Assembly (NCBI GenBank): GCA_030765065.1
Contig: CM060990.1
Coordinates: forward strand, 10,539,501 to 10,603,500
Direction of reading: 5' to 3'
DNA from: Deroplatys truncata
Taxonomy: Eukaryota; Arthropoda; Insecta; Mantodea; Mantidae
DNA: 64,000 nt
Part shown: piece by piece, positions 26,225 through 35,596 of the stretch
Numbering within the stretch: the first letter of the stretch is position 1
Layout: every line of letters starts with the position of its first letter
Notes under the pieces: generated by a model
Database searches by the model: none
The model's input: the letters and a program-made list of their open reading frames with translations, nothing else
Told to the model about the DNA's origin: nothing
Position numbers and translations under genes: made by a program

Positions 26225-26440
26225 CGGATAGGCCATTACGGAAGATGAATGAACGAAATGGTTAAAATAATGCTCAAATGGGCCAGAGGTTACTAGAAAT
26301 TAGAATTAAACATTCATCTTCTCAGGATAAGAGGAAACCCTGGAAAAAGCTTTACCCAGGTATTTCACTTTAACCGAGATTCTAACTCGGGACCTTTTGA
26401 ATGTGAAGCAGACCCCCACACCACACAGATGAGCTAAATG
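26225..26440 (-). mobile_element. Shorter tRNA-like SINE nested in 6-kb copy 2
   Basis: Counterpart of 2945-3145, with a minus-strand B-box-like segment in 'ggtcccgagttagaatctcg'. Confidence 0.5.
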
Positions 26441-26847
26441 TGATTTTCAAGTTTATCTGGATTATAAGAAGCAGACAGAAAAATGAGATTTAGAAAAAAG
26501 AATTTGTAGAATGGTGACAAGAGAAAGTTATGTGAATGCAAAACGTTAGTTTGTTCAATTTAAAATAATAATTTAATGGATATTTAAATATAATTCTTCC
26601 TAATCATAATTCTCGTGGTAATGCAAAAAGGTGGAGTTTCAAAGACACCACATAAAAATCTGACTATCGTTTGAGTTACTGCATTCTTCTTATACTTACA
26701 ACGAAGTTTGTAATTGCAGTTTCATCTCAATTAACAAGAAGTCTCTTTCACTCAAGCCGTGTGTAGGACAAGGTTGGAAAGATAGTCTCAGATTGAAAAA
26801 TTCAATGTCATAGCCGAGATTTGAACTACGATTCTTCCAGTTTACGT

Positions 26848-27372
26848 CCAGGTGGCGCCGCGGTAACGCGTGCGACTCGCATTCGAGAGATCCCTAGTTC
26901 GCTTCCCGGCTACCGCCCAATCTGACCCACAGTTTTTTTTCGAGAGTTTTCCCAGGTCTTCAGGCGAATGCTGATATGATTTCTCTGAGCCCCCGAACAT
27001 AGTTCCATTCCTCATTTCATTCATCCTTAACCCCGTTAGGTCTGTTTCAGGATTGGAAGTGTCAGCGATGGTATTGTGGTGCAGTGTGGCACAGAAAAAG
27101 GATTCTCTCTGTGGAACCTTATCCGTCTCTCGGTCTTCGGCTGGTTGCCAGTGTATAAGGACCGCCTCTAGGGGGAGCGTTGGACCCTCTCTTTGGGGTG
27201 GTGTCCCCGGTTTGCCTACCCAACTGTCAGGGCGTCTCAATCTGGAAATTTTAGGAACTTTGTCATTGCTGTGCCGTCAATCCTGGTTCCGGCCGCTCGG
27301 TGTCTCTCACCTCGTCCCTCCCTCCCGGGAGCGCACCCTCGAGGGTCACAGGCACAATATCCTCATTCACTG
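26848..27372 (+). mobile_element. tRNA-derived SINE nested in 6-kb copy 2
   Basis: Counterpart of 3490-4048. The head 'ggtggcgccgcggtaacg' is better preserved than in copy 1, and the 3' end is 'aggcacaatatcctcattc'. Confidence 0.75.
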
Positions 27373-27911
27373 GATCGGGGTCGAGTCCCCTCCGTTACAC
27401 ATTCCATTCCATTCTAGACCAGAGAAGAGAAGCATTTTAAGAATTCAGAACGTGAATCGCAATACAAAGCCTTTTTTTGGCGGGGGGCATCTTCAGGTTT
27501 GTAACTTGAAAGCAATTTAGTTTTCAGAATATAGTGCTTTCAAATGAACCAATTGCAACAAAAGCACATCAACCTATCTGCATTAACACTTCGGGTCACT
27601 ATTTTGAAAATTTAGCTTATATGTTATCCTAACCGAATAAAACAGCTATATAGAAACTGCATATTTTGCGCTAAGCGTTGTTTCCTCGTATCTATTAACG
27701 TTTTGCATACAATACCTAAATAGGTATTTTTACTCTACGTCCACTATACGACTGGCACGGTTTTTATTCTTTTCACATGTGAGTGTGCATATAAGGGGAA
27801 TTATGTTTCAAATAAAACAGTCTTTATTCGTTTTTCAGTAACAAACGCATAATATATCTCATTTTGAAGAAAATTTAATGTTAACAGTTTGACATTAATA
27901 TTACTTTTGCT

Positions 27912-27917
27912 GCCATA
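27912..27917. repeat. Target-site duplication GCCATA, left
   Basis: Six bases GCCATA immediately precede the Polinton and are repeated exactly at 45261-45266. The related site in 6-kb copy 1 reads tccgta in the same context (cttttgct...tttttaaaac). Six-base duplications are the Polinton rule. Confidence 0.95.
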
Positions 27918-28679
27918 AGTAGAGATATAATAGCGACTTGAGCGCAGTAGAGAGATGCCGACAAGCGATAAAGTTCTTTGTTCTACGCCGACAAGCCCCG
28001 CCCCCTCCCTTTGAGGGCTTACATGCCGCCAGGTCTCGTGTCGTTAGGCCCCGCCCCCTCTCGCTTTGTGTGCTCACCTAATGCCGGCAGTATCTGTGCT
28101 AACAGGTCCTACCCCCTCCCCCAGGCGTTCTACTGTGGCGTCATGACTTGATGGAATTGTTTTCTCGAGTCCTGCCGCCCCCCGGCAAATTAATTAGGTA
28201 ATGTTCGTCAAACATTTTTTTTTTTATGATTACTAAGGTCTGCAGATTGCATCCTCGAGCAATTAAGTTTTTTGATTAATGAATTGTTGACTGGAGCTTG
28301 AGTATAAGTAGTCTGCTCACGGTAACAGTCTGTCATGTAATGAAACACTGCAGCCTTCTTGTATCTGGGGAAATCGCTTGTCCATTAGCTGAACATGTTA
28401 GACGCTTTCAACACATTAATAGGCTTTTAAGTTTACATTCCGGATCTGTTTACATACATTAGCGATCAACGACATACTTCCGTCTGGAGGTAACGGTGAC
28501 ACACATTAGCTGACCCGTTAGAGGCTTTCACTCCATTAGCGAACAAGAGCCCGGCATGTAATGAAAAAACCCGTAACCTACTTCTGTCTGATGGTAACGG
28601 TGACCTCTATTAGCTGACATCTTTAGACGCTTTCACCTCATTAGCGAACAATGCCAGTAATTGTTTTCCTAAGTGCTCT
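27918..28679 (+). repeat. Left terminal inverted repeat
   Basis: This 762-bp segment matches the reverse complement of 44502-45260 with scattered substitutions and small indels. The outer part has three G/C-box-like units (ccccgccccctc near 27996 and 28049, a diverged copy near 28110). The inner part has three copies of a 'ttagacgctttcac...cattagcgaac' unit (28397, 28517, 28622). From family knowledge, the ends should serve as replication origins primed by a terminal protein and as integrase substrates. Confidence 0.95.
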
Positions 28680-28715
28680 ACAATCTCTCACCGCTTCAGC
28701 TTTAGTGGGGGAAAT

Positions 28716-28725
28716 TATATAAAAG
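28716..28725 (+). promoter_or_regulatory. TATA box of the polymerase gene
   Basis: TATATAAAAG lies 37 bp inside the left inverted repeat and ~100 bp before the first ATG (28825). Its position fits a start site near 28750. It lies outside the repeat, so the right end does not share this promoter. Confidence 0.7.
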
Positions 28726-28824
28726 CAGCATCTTCTCCAATGATTTTCACAGTATCGTAAGAACACTGCGATCTAAGCACTCTGCAAACTTTATTCTTTC
28801 AACGTGGAAATTACATCGAACATC

Positions 28825-28831
28825 ATGTCTG
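28825..28831 (+). CDS. polB: Polymerase gene, first mini-exon (Met-Ser + 1 nt)
   Basis: ATGTCTG followed by a consensus donor GTAAGT. It is the first ATG after the TATA box, ends in phase 1, and the next acceptor (30158) begins an exon in the matching phase. Assignment rests on splice-site consensus and phase only; a cDNA would settle it. Confidence 0.55.
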
Positions 28832-30158
28832 GTAAGTTGTATCACCAATTCATCTTCATTAAAAAGTTAACTTATTACTTAGTACATTTAACTTATATTT
28901 GCGTTCTTGTTTTTAATGACGGCCCTTTTATTTGTAAATAGCTGAGTATTCTAAAAGTTAATAGCTAGACAGTTGAATTTTCTGAAATGTGAACAGTATT
29001 CATTTTAGACAAGCTTATTCTACATTTAATAGCTAACTGCGCGAATTCTCAAAAAAATGTGAACAATTTAGTTAAGTATTCGTCTTGTTGAGAAATTATT
29101 ATTCCATGTATTTAAATACAGGATTTCACAGAGTGAATTATATTCCTTTCTAGACAAAATACAATTACTTGATTACCCTACGAATCGAATAAAGAATGTT
29201 CTGTATAAATATTCTTCAGAGGGTAAGCGGCGGTATTCGATCCTGGGACTTCATGTTTGCATGCATTGATCGAACATTCATCAGTTAATGAGTTTAGTTA
29301 AGTTTTCATTTTAGGCAAGCTTATTCTACATTGAATAGCTAACTGCGCGAATTCTCAAAAAAATGCGAACAATTTAGCTAAGTATTCGTCTTGTTGAGTA
29401 ATTATTATTCCAGGTATTTAAATACAGGATTTCACAGAGTGAATTATATTCCTTTCTAGACAAAATACAATTACTTGATTACCCTACGATTCGAATAAAG
29501 AATGTTCTGTATAAATATTCTTCCGAGGGTAACCGGTGGTAATCGATCCTGGGACTTCATGTTTGCATGCATTGATCGAACATTCATCAGCTAAGTTTTC
29601 ATTTTAGGCAAACTTATTCTACATTGAATAGCTAACTGACCGAATTCTCAAAAAAATGTGAACAGTTTAGTTAAGTATTCGTCTTGTTGAGTAATTATTA
29701 TTCCAGGTATTTAAATACAGGATTTCACAGAGTGAATTATATCCCTTTTTAGACAAAATACAATTACCTGTTTACTCTACGATTCGAATAAAGAATGTTC
29801 TGTATAAATATTCTTCCGAGGGTAAGCGGCGGTATTCGATCCGGGGACTTCATGTTTGCATGCATTGATCGAACATTCATCAGTTAATGTTTCATTCCTC
29901 TTGTGCAATTAATTTAGTAAAAAACTTCCAGCCTGTTTCCATCACGTTAAAAAGAGATATTTTCCATGAGTGTGTCGAATAATACAAATGCTTTATTTTG
30001 TCATAGAAATTTCTCAGGTGTTTAAAAATACATCCTCATTTCCCTGTATAAGCAATGCGCAATAAAGTAAATTAACTTAATAATATAACTTTTCTTAAAA
30101 AAATAAGTAAATAAATAAATAAATAAAAATCTAACGCGTAAATTAATTACGTTTTCAG
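28832..30158 (+). other. Intron 1 of the polymerase gene with three ~300-bp repeats
   Basis: It runs from GTAAGT to ...GTTTTCAG. Three tandem copies start 'cattttag(a/g)caa' at 29001, 29307 and 29600 and end with 'gaacattcatcag' near 29889, with periods of 306 and 293 bp. Each carries 'ggtattcgatcctgggac' or a close variant, which resembles a tRNA B box. No coding frame is seen. Confidence 0.6.
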
Positions 30159-30254
30159 CATTCAGTTCTGCTAACGTGGGTGAGGCATACATCCAGCTCC
30201 AGCAGGATTGTTCCTCAAATACAGCCATGATTCAGGCACCCGAACAACCGAATG
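30159..30254 (+). CDS. polB: Polymerase gene, leader exon 2
   Basis: 96 bp between TTTTCAG and GTAAGC, phase 1 at both ends. The peptide is Q-rich (EAYIQLQQDCSSNTAMIQAP) and ends in 'EQPNG', matching the end of the repeated exons that follow. Confidence 0.55.
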
Positions 30255-30319
30255 GTAAGCATTCTTCAGAGTTTAAAAAGATTAATGTAACAATTCATAT
30301 TATCTTCTTGTTCATATTC

Positions 30320-30355
<36 letters not shown>

Positions 30356-30360
30356 TCCAG

Positions 30361-30489
30361 GAAGCGAAGTTTATTTCGGAGTCTGTCATCCATCGACCAC
30401 TGCAACGGCACCAGCAGGCTTCCAAACCTTCCTGGTGTCTAATCATCATGGATAGGACTCTGGCCCGTACATACAGCAACACTCGAATG
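30361..30489 (+). pseudogene. polB: Polymerase gene, leader repeat exon A with stop codon
   Basis: 129 bp between TTATTTCCAG and GTAAGA, phase 1 at both ends. It aligns with the later leader exons (GSEVYFG at the start, 'GFQTFLVSN' in the middle, 'YIQQHSNG' at the end). A TAG at 30453-30455 sits where the other copies have the Trp codon of 'QQGW'. Because the exon is a multiple of three with equal phases, skipping it would keep the frame. Included, it ends translation. Confidence 0.55.
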
Positions 30490-30815
30490 GTAAGAATTTA
30501 CAGACCTGTGTTTGAGCAATTGTAACTAAAAATTATTTAATGGCAGGTATACAAGGGCGATTCTAGCATACAAAGACCTACCTACGACAGCCTAGAGCTC
30601 TGGATTGTATAAGGAGAAAAGGATATATTTAAGGGGAGTTTCTCACCACATATGCAGTCACATAACTCTTTCAGTCTCCCAGAATACCGTGTATTTTCAC
30701 GACTGTGTTTAAAACATCTATTTTTCACGTATAGCGAATAGATTCTTTAGAACTCTGTACTTAAACATGCTATACTATTAATATTATTATTATTAATATT
30801 ATTTATTTTTTCCAG

Positions 30816-31010
30816 GAAATGGACTTTATTTCGGGGGCGGCATCGCTCAACATGCAACCGCTACACCGGCACCTCCAGGCCTCGCAACCGTTGCACCTGC
30901 ACCACAACGCTTCGCGACCGCTGCACCACCACCCCCAGGCTTCCAGACCTTCCTGGTACCAAATCAGCAGGGGTGGGGCTCTGCCCCTTACATGCAGCAA
31001 GCACCGAACG
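30816..31010 (+). CDS. polB: Polymerase gene, leader repeat exon B
   Basis: 195 bp, phase 1 at both ends, flanked by TTTTTTCCAG and GTAAGA. It starts GNGLYFGGGIAQHA, has an A/P-rich centre longer than in the sister exons (65 codons), and ends 'NQQGWGSAPYMQQAPNG'. It is an open copy of the leader repeat. Confidence 0.6.
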
Positions 31011-31095
31011 GTAAGAGTTTTTCAATATTTTATGAACTTCTTGCTTTACACATTCTATATTATTATTAATATTATCATTATTATTATTTTTTCAG

Positions 31096-31224
31096 GAAGT
31101 GGACTTTATTTTGGGATGAGTCAGCCATCGTACGCTGCACAGGCTCCGTCTGGCTTCCAAGCCTTCATGGGGCCAAATCAGCAGGGTTGGGTCCCTGTCC
31201 CATACATGCAGCAACCACCGACAG
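31096..31224 (+). CDS. polB: Polymerase gene, leader repeat exon C
   Basis: 129 bp, phase 1 at both ends, TTTTTTCAG to GTAAGA. It starts GSGLYFGMSQPSYAAQAP and ends 'NQQGWVPVPYMQQPPTG'. Confidence 0.6.
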
Positions 31225-31303
31225 GTAAGAACATGTTTCAAAATTTTATGAAGTTCTTTTACACATTTTATATTATTATTAATATTGTTATTATTATTTC
31301 CAG

Positions 31304-31423
31304 GAAGTGGACTTTATTTCGGAGGCGGGTTTGTTCCTCACGCACCCTCTGCACCACAAGCTTCCCCTGCATCAAATCAGCAGGGGTGGGGCCCTGCTCC
31401 ATACATGCAGCAACCACTGGATG
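31304..31423 (+). CDS. polB: Polymerase gene, leader repeat exon D
   Basis: 120 bp, phase 1 at both ends, TTATTTCCAG to GTAAGA. It starts GSGLYFGGGFVPHAPSA and ends 'NQQGWGPAPYMQQPLDG'. Confidence 0.6.
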
Positions 31424-31506
31424 GTAAGAACCCTTCAACATTTTATGAACTTCTTTTACACATTCTATACTGTTATCATTATTATTATTAATATTATTAT
31501 TTCCAG

Positions 31507-31626
31507 GAAGTGGACTTTATTTCGGGCGCGGTATCGCTCAACATGCGAGCGCTGTACCATCAGCCTTCCCTATACAAAATCAGCAGGGATGGGGGTCTGA
31601 CATATGTGTGCAGCAACAATCGAACG
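31507..31626 (+). CDS. polB: Polymerase gene, leader repeat exon E
   Basis: 120 bp, phase 1 at both ends, TTATTTCCAG to GTAAGA. It starts GSGLYFGRGIAQHASAV and ends 'NQQGWGSDICVQQQSNG'. Its donor is followed by the same 'ccttcaacattttatgaa' intron start as exons C and D, showing that exon and intron duplicated together. Confidence 0.6.
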
Positions 31627-31706
31627 GTAAGAATCCTTCAACATTTTATGAAGTTCTTTTTACACATTGTATATTATTATTATTATTAATATTATTATTA
31701 TTCCAG

Positions 31707-33295
31707 GAAATGATCTGGGTGACGCTGGAAGCCAGCCTATGGACCTGGCAACACAGGGATCAGCATCGCCGGAGATTGGTGAAGACTCGACCACTGCACG
31801 GTCCGCCTCCTCAACGCTCGACACTCTGGAGGAAGTTATACAAGGTGAACCATCGACCTCCTCAGTCGCAGGCAATGAAACCGCTGCACCATCGATCTCC
31901 TCAGACGCAAGCGATGAAGCCGCTGCACCGTCAACCTCCTCATCATCATCCAATGATGTAGAACCAGTTAATGGAAAGAGAGGACCGACATCGGATGGGA
32001 GGGAACAGCCTACAATAAAAAAAGCCAAGGTTAGTGCTAGCAATTGCCAGGGTCTAGAGTGCAATACCATACAATCGGCATTCAAGGGACGTATTTTTAA
32101 TAGTAGAATAGAAAATACATTAGAAATACTCGAGCCCAGAGTCTTTTTAGATGAGTGCAAGGAGCTTATTATTAAAGAAGCGGAAAACGTTTTGCAGAAA
32201 AGCAGGAGTGGATTAAAGATGCATTGTTCCATGGAACTTGAATATTTAATCCAGAAACCTGATGAAGAGAAGTGTCTTTCCACTGGCTTTAATTCTAAGC
32301 CTGTACTGATTCTTCCATCAAGCGACCTCAATCAGATCTTCTCTTCAATTGCGGGGGATATTTTGGAAAACATTTCTACATTTGAGGGGGGAGCATCGTC
32401 AAAGTCCTTGTCAAAGATACTTCGCCTGGTGATGGGATTTACACACTACGATCCTTTACACGCTGGTTCATACATTGAACTACCTCAGAAAATTAGGCAT
32501 AAGTATGCTGTTATAAACATAAAGAATGAAGACAACTTCTGCTTCGCATGGTGCATGCTTGCCTCTAAATACCCTGTTAAACGCAACGGTCAGAGAACCA
32601 CAAAATACCCTGAGGAACTGCTTTTCGAGGTATTCAATTATGAAGGTATCGAATTTCCGGTACCCTTACATCAAATTGAATGCTTTGAAAATCAGAATAA
32701 TGGAGTATCCATTTCACTGTTCGGTATAGAGGAGAATGACAACATTATTCCCCTATACCAAACAGCTGAAAAGAAGCAGCACCATGTAAACCTGCTATAT
32801 ATTGAAGAGGATGATAAGTCACACTATTGCCTCATTAAAGACCTGTCCAGACTAGTAAGGAGTCAAGTTACTAAGTACCAGCATAGAGTATGGACATGTG
32901 AGGCATGCCTCAAGAGATGCATCAATGAAAAGGCTCTGGAAGCACATAGGTTAAGATGCGGGAAATGCCAACTGCTTAAAATGCCCCAACAGGATGAATA
33001 CCTTGAATTTAAAGCATTCTCTAAAAGCGTTCCTGTACCTTTTGTTATATACGCAGACATTGAATCTGTTCTGGCGAAGGTTCACTCTTGCGAGCCCTCA
33101 AGCAGCTCGAGTTGGACCCGAGCCATTCAAGAGCATGAAGCAATGTCTATTGCCTTGAAGGTGGTATGTAGGCATGACGAGGCCATGTCAAAATTCTTCC
33201 TCTTTAGAGGTCCGAATGCCGTCGATGACTTTATCAAGCAATTAAAATCAATTGCTGATGACGTCATCGATGTGTATTCCAATCCTAACCCTTGA
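31707..33295 (+). CDS. polB: Protein-primed family-B DNA polymerase, N-terminal part
   Basis: This is the main exon after acceptor TTATTCCAG; its first codon completes the phase-1 junction of the leader exons. An acidic S/A/T-rich linker comes first. A conserved Polinton N-terminal module follows (KNEDNFCFAWCMLASKYP ... HYCLIKDLSRLV), resembling a cysteine-protease-like fold though that is uncertain, and then a C2H2-like finger (CEACLKRC...HRLRC). The exonuclease ExoI motif YADIES is near 33053. The frame stops at TGA 33293-33295. Homologous sequence continues one base later, so a +1 shift or a one-base insertion separates it from the next segment. It acts in replication of the element's own DNA. 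Confidence 0.85.
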
Positions 33296-35423
33296 AGAGC
33301 AACAGAATTTTGACAATGCTTCTGAGTGTCATATATGCCTTGCTGCTTTCACTGTGAGCGATTTGCGTGTGAGGGATCACGATCATGTGTCAGGGGAATA
33401 TCTGGGTGCTGCTCATAATAGATGCAATTTGAATAGAAAGGTCCCTGATTTCATACCGATCTTTTTTCATTGCCTATCTAATTATGACAGCCACTTCTTG
33501 ATAAGACGCCTGGCATATGATAATAAGCCCATATCGTGCATCGCTCAAAGTGGTGAAAGGTATATAGCCTTTAGCAAACGGTACAGGAACATCAGCTTCA
33601 GGTTTCTGGACAGCTTTAAGTTTCTTGACGACAAGCTGGCCAGTCTGGCTGACATGCTGGAGGAAAGTGACTTTAAAATAACAAGGGCAGAATATCCTGT
33701 TGAGAAGCATTTTAAGCTGGCGAAGAGCAAGGGAATATTCCCGTATGATTATGTTTCAAGCCTAGACATACTCAAAGAAACTTCTCTACCACCGAAGGAA
33801 GCCTTCTACAGCACTCTTACTGACAGTCACATCACAGACGAAGAATACAGGCATGCTGAAAAAGTCTGGGATACCTTTAATATCCAGAATCTCGGAGAAT
33901 ACAGCGATCTATACCTGAAAACAGATATACTGCTCTTGGCGGATATTTTCGAAAAGTTTCGAGATCTCATCCTGGGGATGTATAAACTTGACCCAGCATG
34001 GTTTTATACATTACCAGGACTCGCATTTGACGCTATGTTGAAGATAACTAAGGCGAAACTCTCCTTAATATCCGACAAGAGCATGCTGGAATTTTTCGAG
34101 TCGGGAATTAGAGGCGGATTGTGCACAGTGGTGAAGGGCTATACCAAAGCTAACCACAGGTACATGTCCAACTTTGATCAGCATGCTCCTGTTAAACACC
34201 TGTCCTATTGGGACATAAATAACTTATATGGAGCTTCTATGGGGTCTGCCCTCCCGTACAAGAATCTGAAATGGCTCACCAGAGAAGAAATTGATAGTAT
34301 AAACTTTGCTGAAATCAAAGAAGACTCGAAGACTGGTTATGTGCTAGAGGTTGATATCGAATACCCCGACCATATCCACGACGCCCACAACGAGCTTCCT
34401 TTCTGCCCACAGAGTGCGATACCACCGAATGGCCAATACAAGAAACTGCTTGCGACATTAGAACAGAAAAGCAAATATGTCTTGCACTACAGGGTGATGC
34501 AGCAGTGTATTGAACAAGGTCTAACTGTGAGACATATTCACAGAGTGGTATCCTACGACCAGTCTAACTGGTTGAAAACATATATCGACGTGAACACAGA
34601 GAAAAGAATTCAAGAAAAGTCAAAATTTGGCCAAAACTTATGGAAAAAGATGAATAACGCCGTATATGGGAAATTTATAGAAAATGTGAGGAAATACAGT
34701 GATTTCAAAATAGTTGGAAGCTGGGATCAGGCAAAGAAGTTGATAGCACGCAGCACTTACCTACGCACCATAATTTTTGAGGAAAATCTTGTAGGAATCG
34801 AGCTGGGTAGAGAGGAAGTGCACATGAACAAGCCAATCTACATAGGACACGCAATTTTGGACATTTCAAAATTTATCATGTACGACTTCTTTTACAATAT
34901 CATGAAACCAAATTTAAAAGACTTGCTGCTGAATTACATGGATACAGACTCATTCATTTTTGAAACGAGTTCTGATATCTATGATTTCATCAGGGAGAAC
35001 CCCCAATATTTCGATACTTCAAACTTCGAAAAGGATAATGCATATGGTATTAAGCAAGCCAATAGGAAAAAGATTGGGTTGCTCAAGGATGAATTGGGCG
35101 GCTTGGTTATGGAGGAGTATGTTGGTATAAGAGCAAAGTTATACGCCTACAGATACGGAGGGCAGACAATTAAGAAAGCTAAGGGCATCACCAAGGCAGG
35201 CATGGATAAAATCGATTTCGGCCATTATTTTGAATGTTTAAAAGACCATAGCCTAAAAATTTATTCGATACAAAAAACATTTCGGAGTAAACACCACAAA
35301 ATTACAACAATTGAAACAAACAAATTGGCTTTGAAGGGGGGTGACGATAAGAGGAAGTTGATGGAAGGAAGCTATAAGACTGTAGCGTGGGGCCATTATT
35401 CCCTTAGACCCGGTGATTGCTAG
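33294..35423 (+). CDS. polB: Family-B DNA polymerase, C-terminal part
   Basis: Continues the polymerase in the +1 frame. It opens with an endonuclease VII/HNH-like zinc module (CHICLAAF ... RDHDHVSGEYLGAAHNRCN), an insert common in Polinton polymerases. ExoII (NYDSHF) and ExoIII (YLKTDILLLAD) follow. The palm motifs are all present: A (DINNLYGASM), B (KMNNAVYGKF) and C (YMDTDSFIFE). All catalytic carboxylates are kept, so the only visible damage is the frame break upstream. A polyadenylation signal AATAAA lies at 35537-35542. Convergent with the integrase gene. Confidence 0.92.
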   Translation, partial: EEQQNFDNASECHICLAAFTVSDLRVRDHDHVSGEYLGAAHNRCNLNRKVPDFIPIFFHCLSNYDSHFLIRRLAYDNKPISCIAQSGERYIAFSKRYRNISFRFLDSFKFLDDKLASLADMLEESDFKITRAEYPVEKHFKLAKSKGIFPYDYVSSLDILKETSLPPKEAFYSTLTDSHITDEEYRHAEKVWDTFNIQNLGEYSDLYLKTDILLLADIFEKFRDLILGMYKLDPAWFYTLPGLAFDAMLKITKAKLSLISDKSMLEFFESGIRGGLCTVVKGYTKANHRYMSNFDQHAPVKHLSYWDINNLYGASMGSALPYKNLKWLTREEIDSINFAEIKEDSKTGYVLEVDIEYPDHIHDAHNELPFCPQSAIPPNGQYKKLLATLEQKSKYVLHYRVMQQCIEQGLTVRHIHRVVSYDQSNWLKTYIDVNTEKRIQEKSKFGQNLWKKMNNAVYGKFIENVRKYSDFKIVGSWDQAKKLIARSTYLRTIIFEENLVGIELGREEVHMNKPIYIGHAILDISKFIMYDFFYNIMKPNLKDLLLNYMDTDSFIFETSSDIYDFIRENPQYFDTSNFEKDNAYGIKQANRKKIGLLKDELGGLVMEEYVGIRAKLYAYRYGGQTIKKAKGITKAGMDKIDFGHYFECLKDHSLKIYSIQKTFRSKHHKITTIETNKLALKGGDDKRKLMEGSYKTVAWGHYSLRPGDC

Positions 35424-35536
35424 TGCCTAAACTTTTAAATAATGTATATATTGTGTAAAATAGATATCAAATGTGTGAGGGTTTTTTGTGTAACACTTTT
35501 CCCTCAAAAAAGAAAGAAAAATATGAATGCTTTTAA

Positions 35537-35583
35537 AATAAAAATACTCATGATTTTACAATCATAAAACTTTAGTCTTTATT
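35537..35583. terminator. Convergent polyadenylation signals
   Basis: AATAAA on the plus strand (35537-35542) serves the polymerase gene. AATAAA on the minus strand (35583-35578) serves the integrase gene. Only ~170 bp separate the two stop codons. Confidence 0.7.
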
Positions 35584-35596
35584 AATTCTTCACATA

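Larger units (their letters stand above)
23032..27917. mobile_element. ~6-kb inverted-terminus repeat element, copy 2, left part
   Basis: It starts GTACAGACGGCTCCAAATG, identical to copy 1, and follows copy 1 in order: ~120-bp subrepeats (23570-24290), a (GA)n run (24618-24652), nested SINEs, then the AT-rich 3' region. It is interrupted at 27917 by the Polinton and resumes at 45261. The uninterrupted counterpart in copy 1 lies near 5570-5585, which gives an empty-site reference. Confidence 0.75.

Noticed and set aside
31660..32331. 223-aa minus-strand frame under the polymerase exon
   Set aside because: Antisense shadow of the polymerase coding sequence with no independent support.
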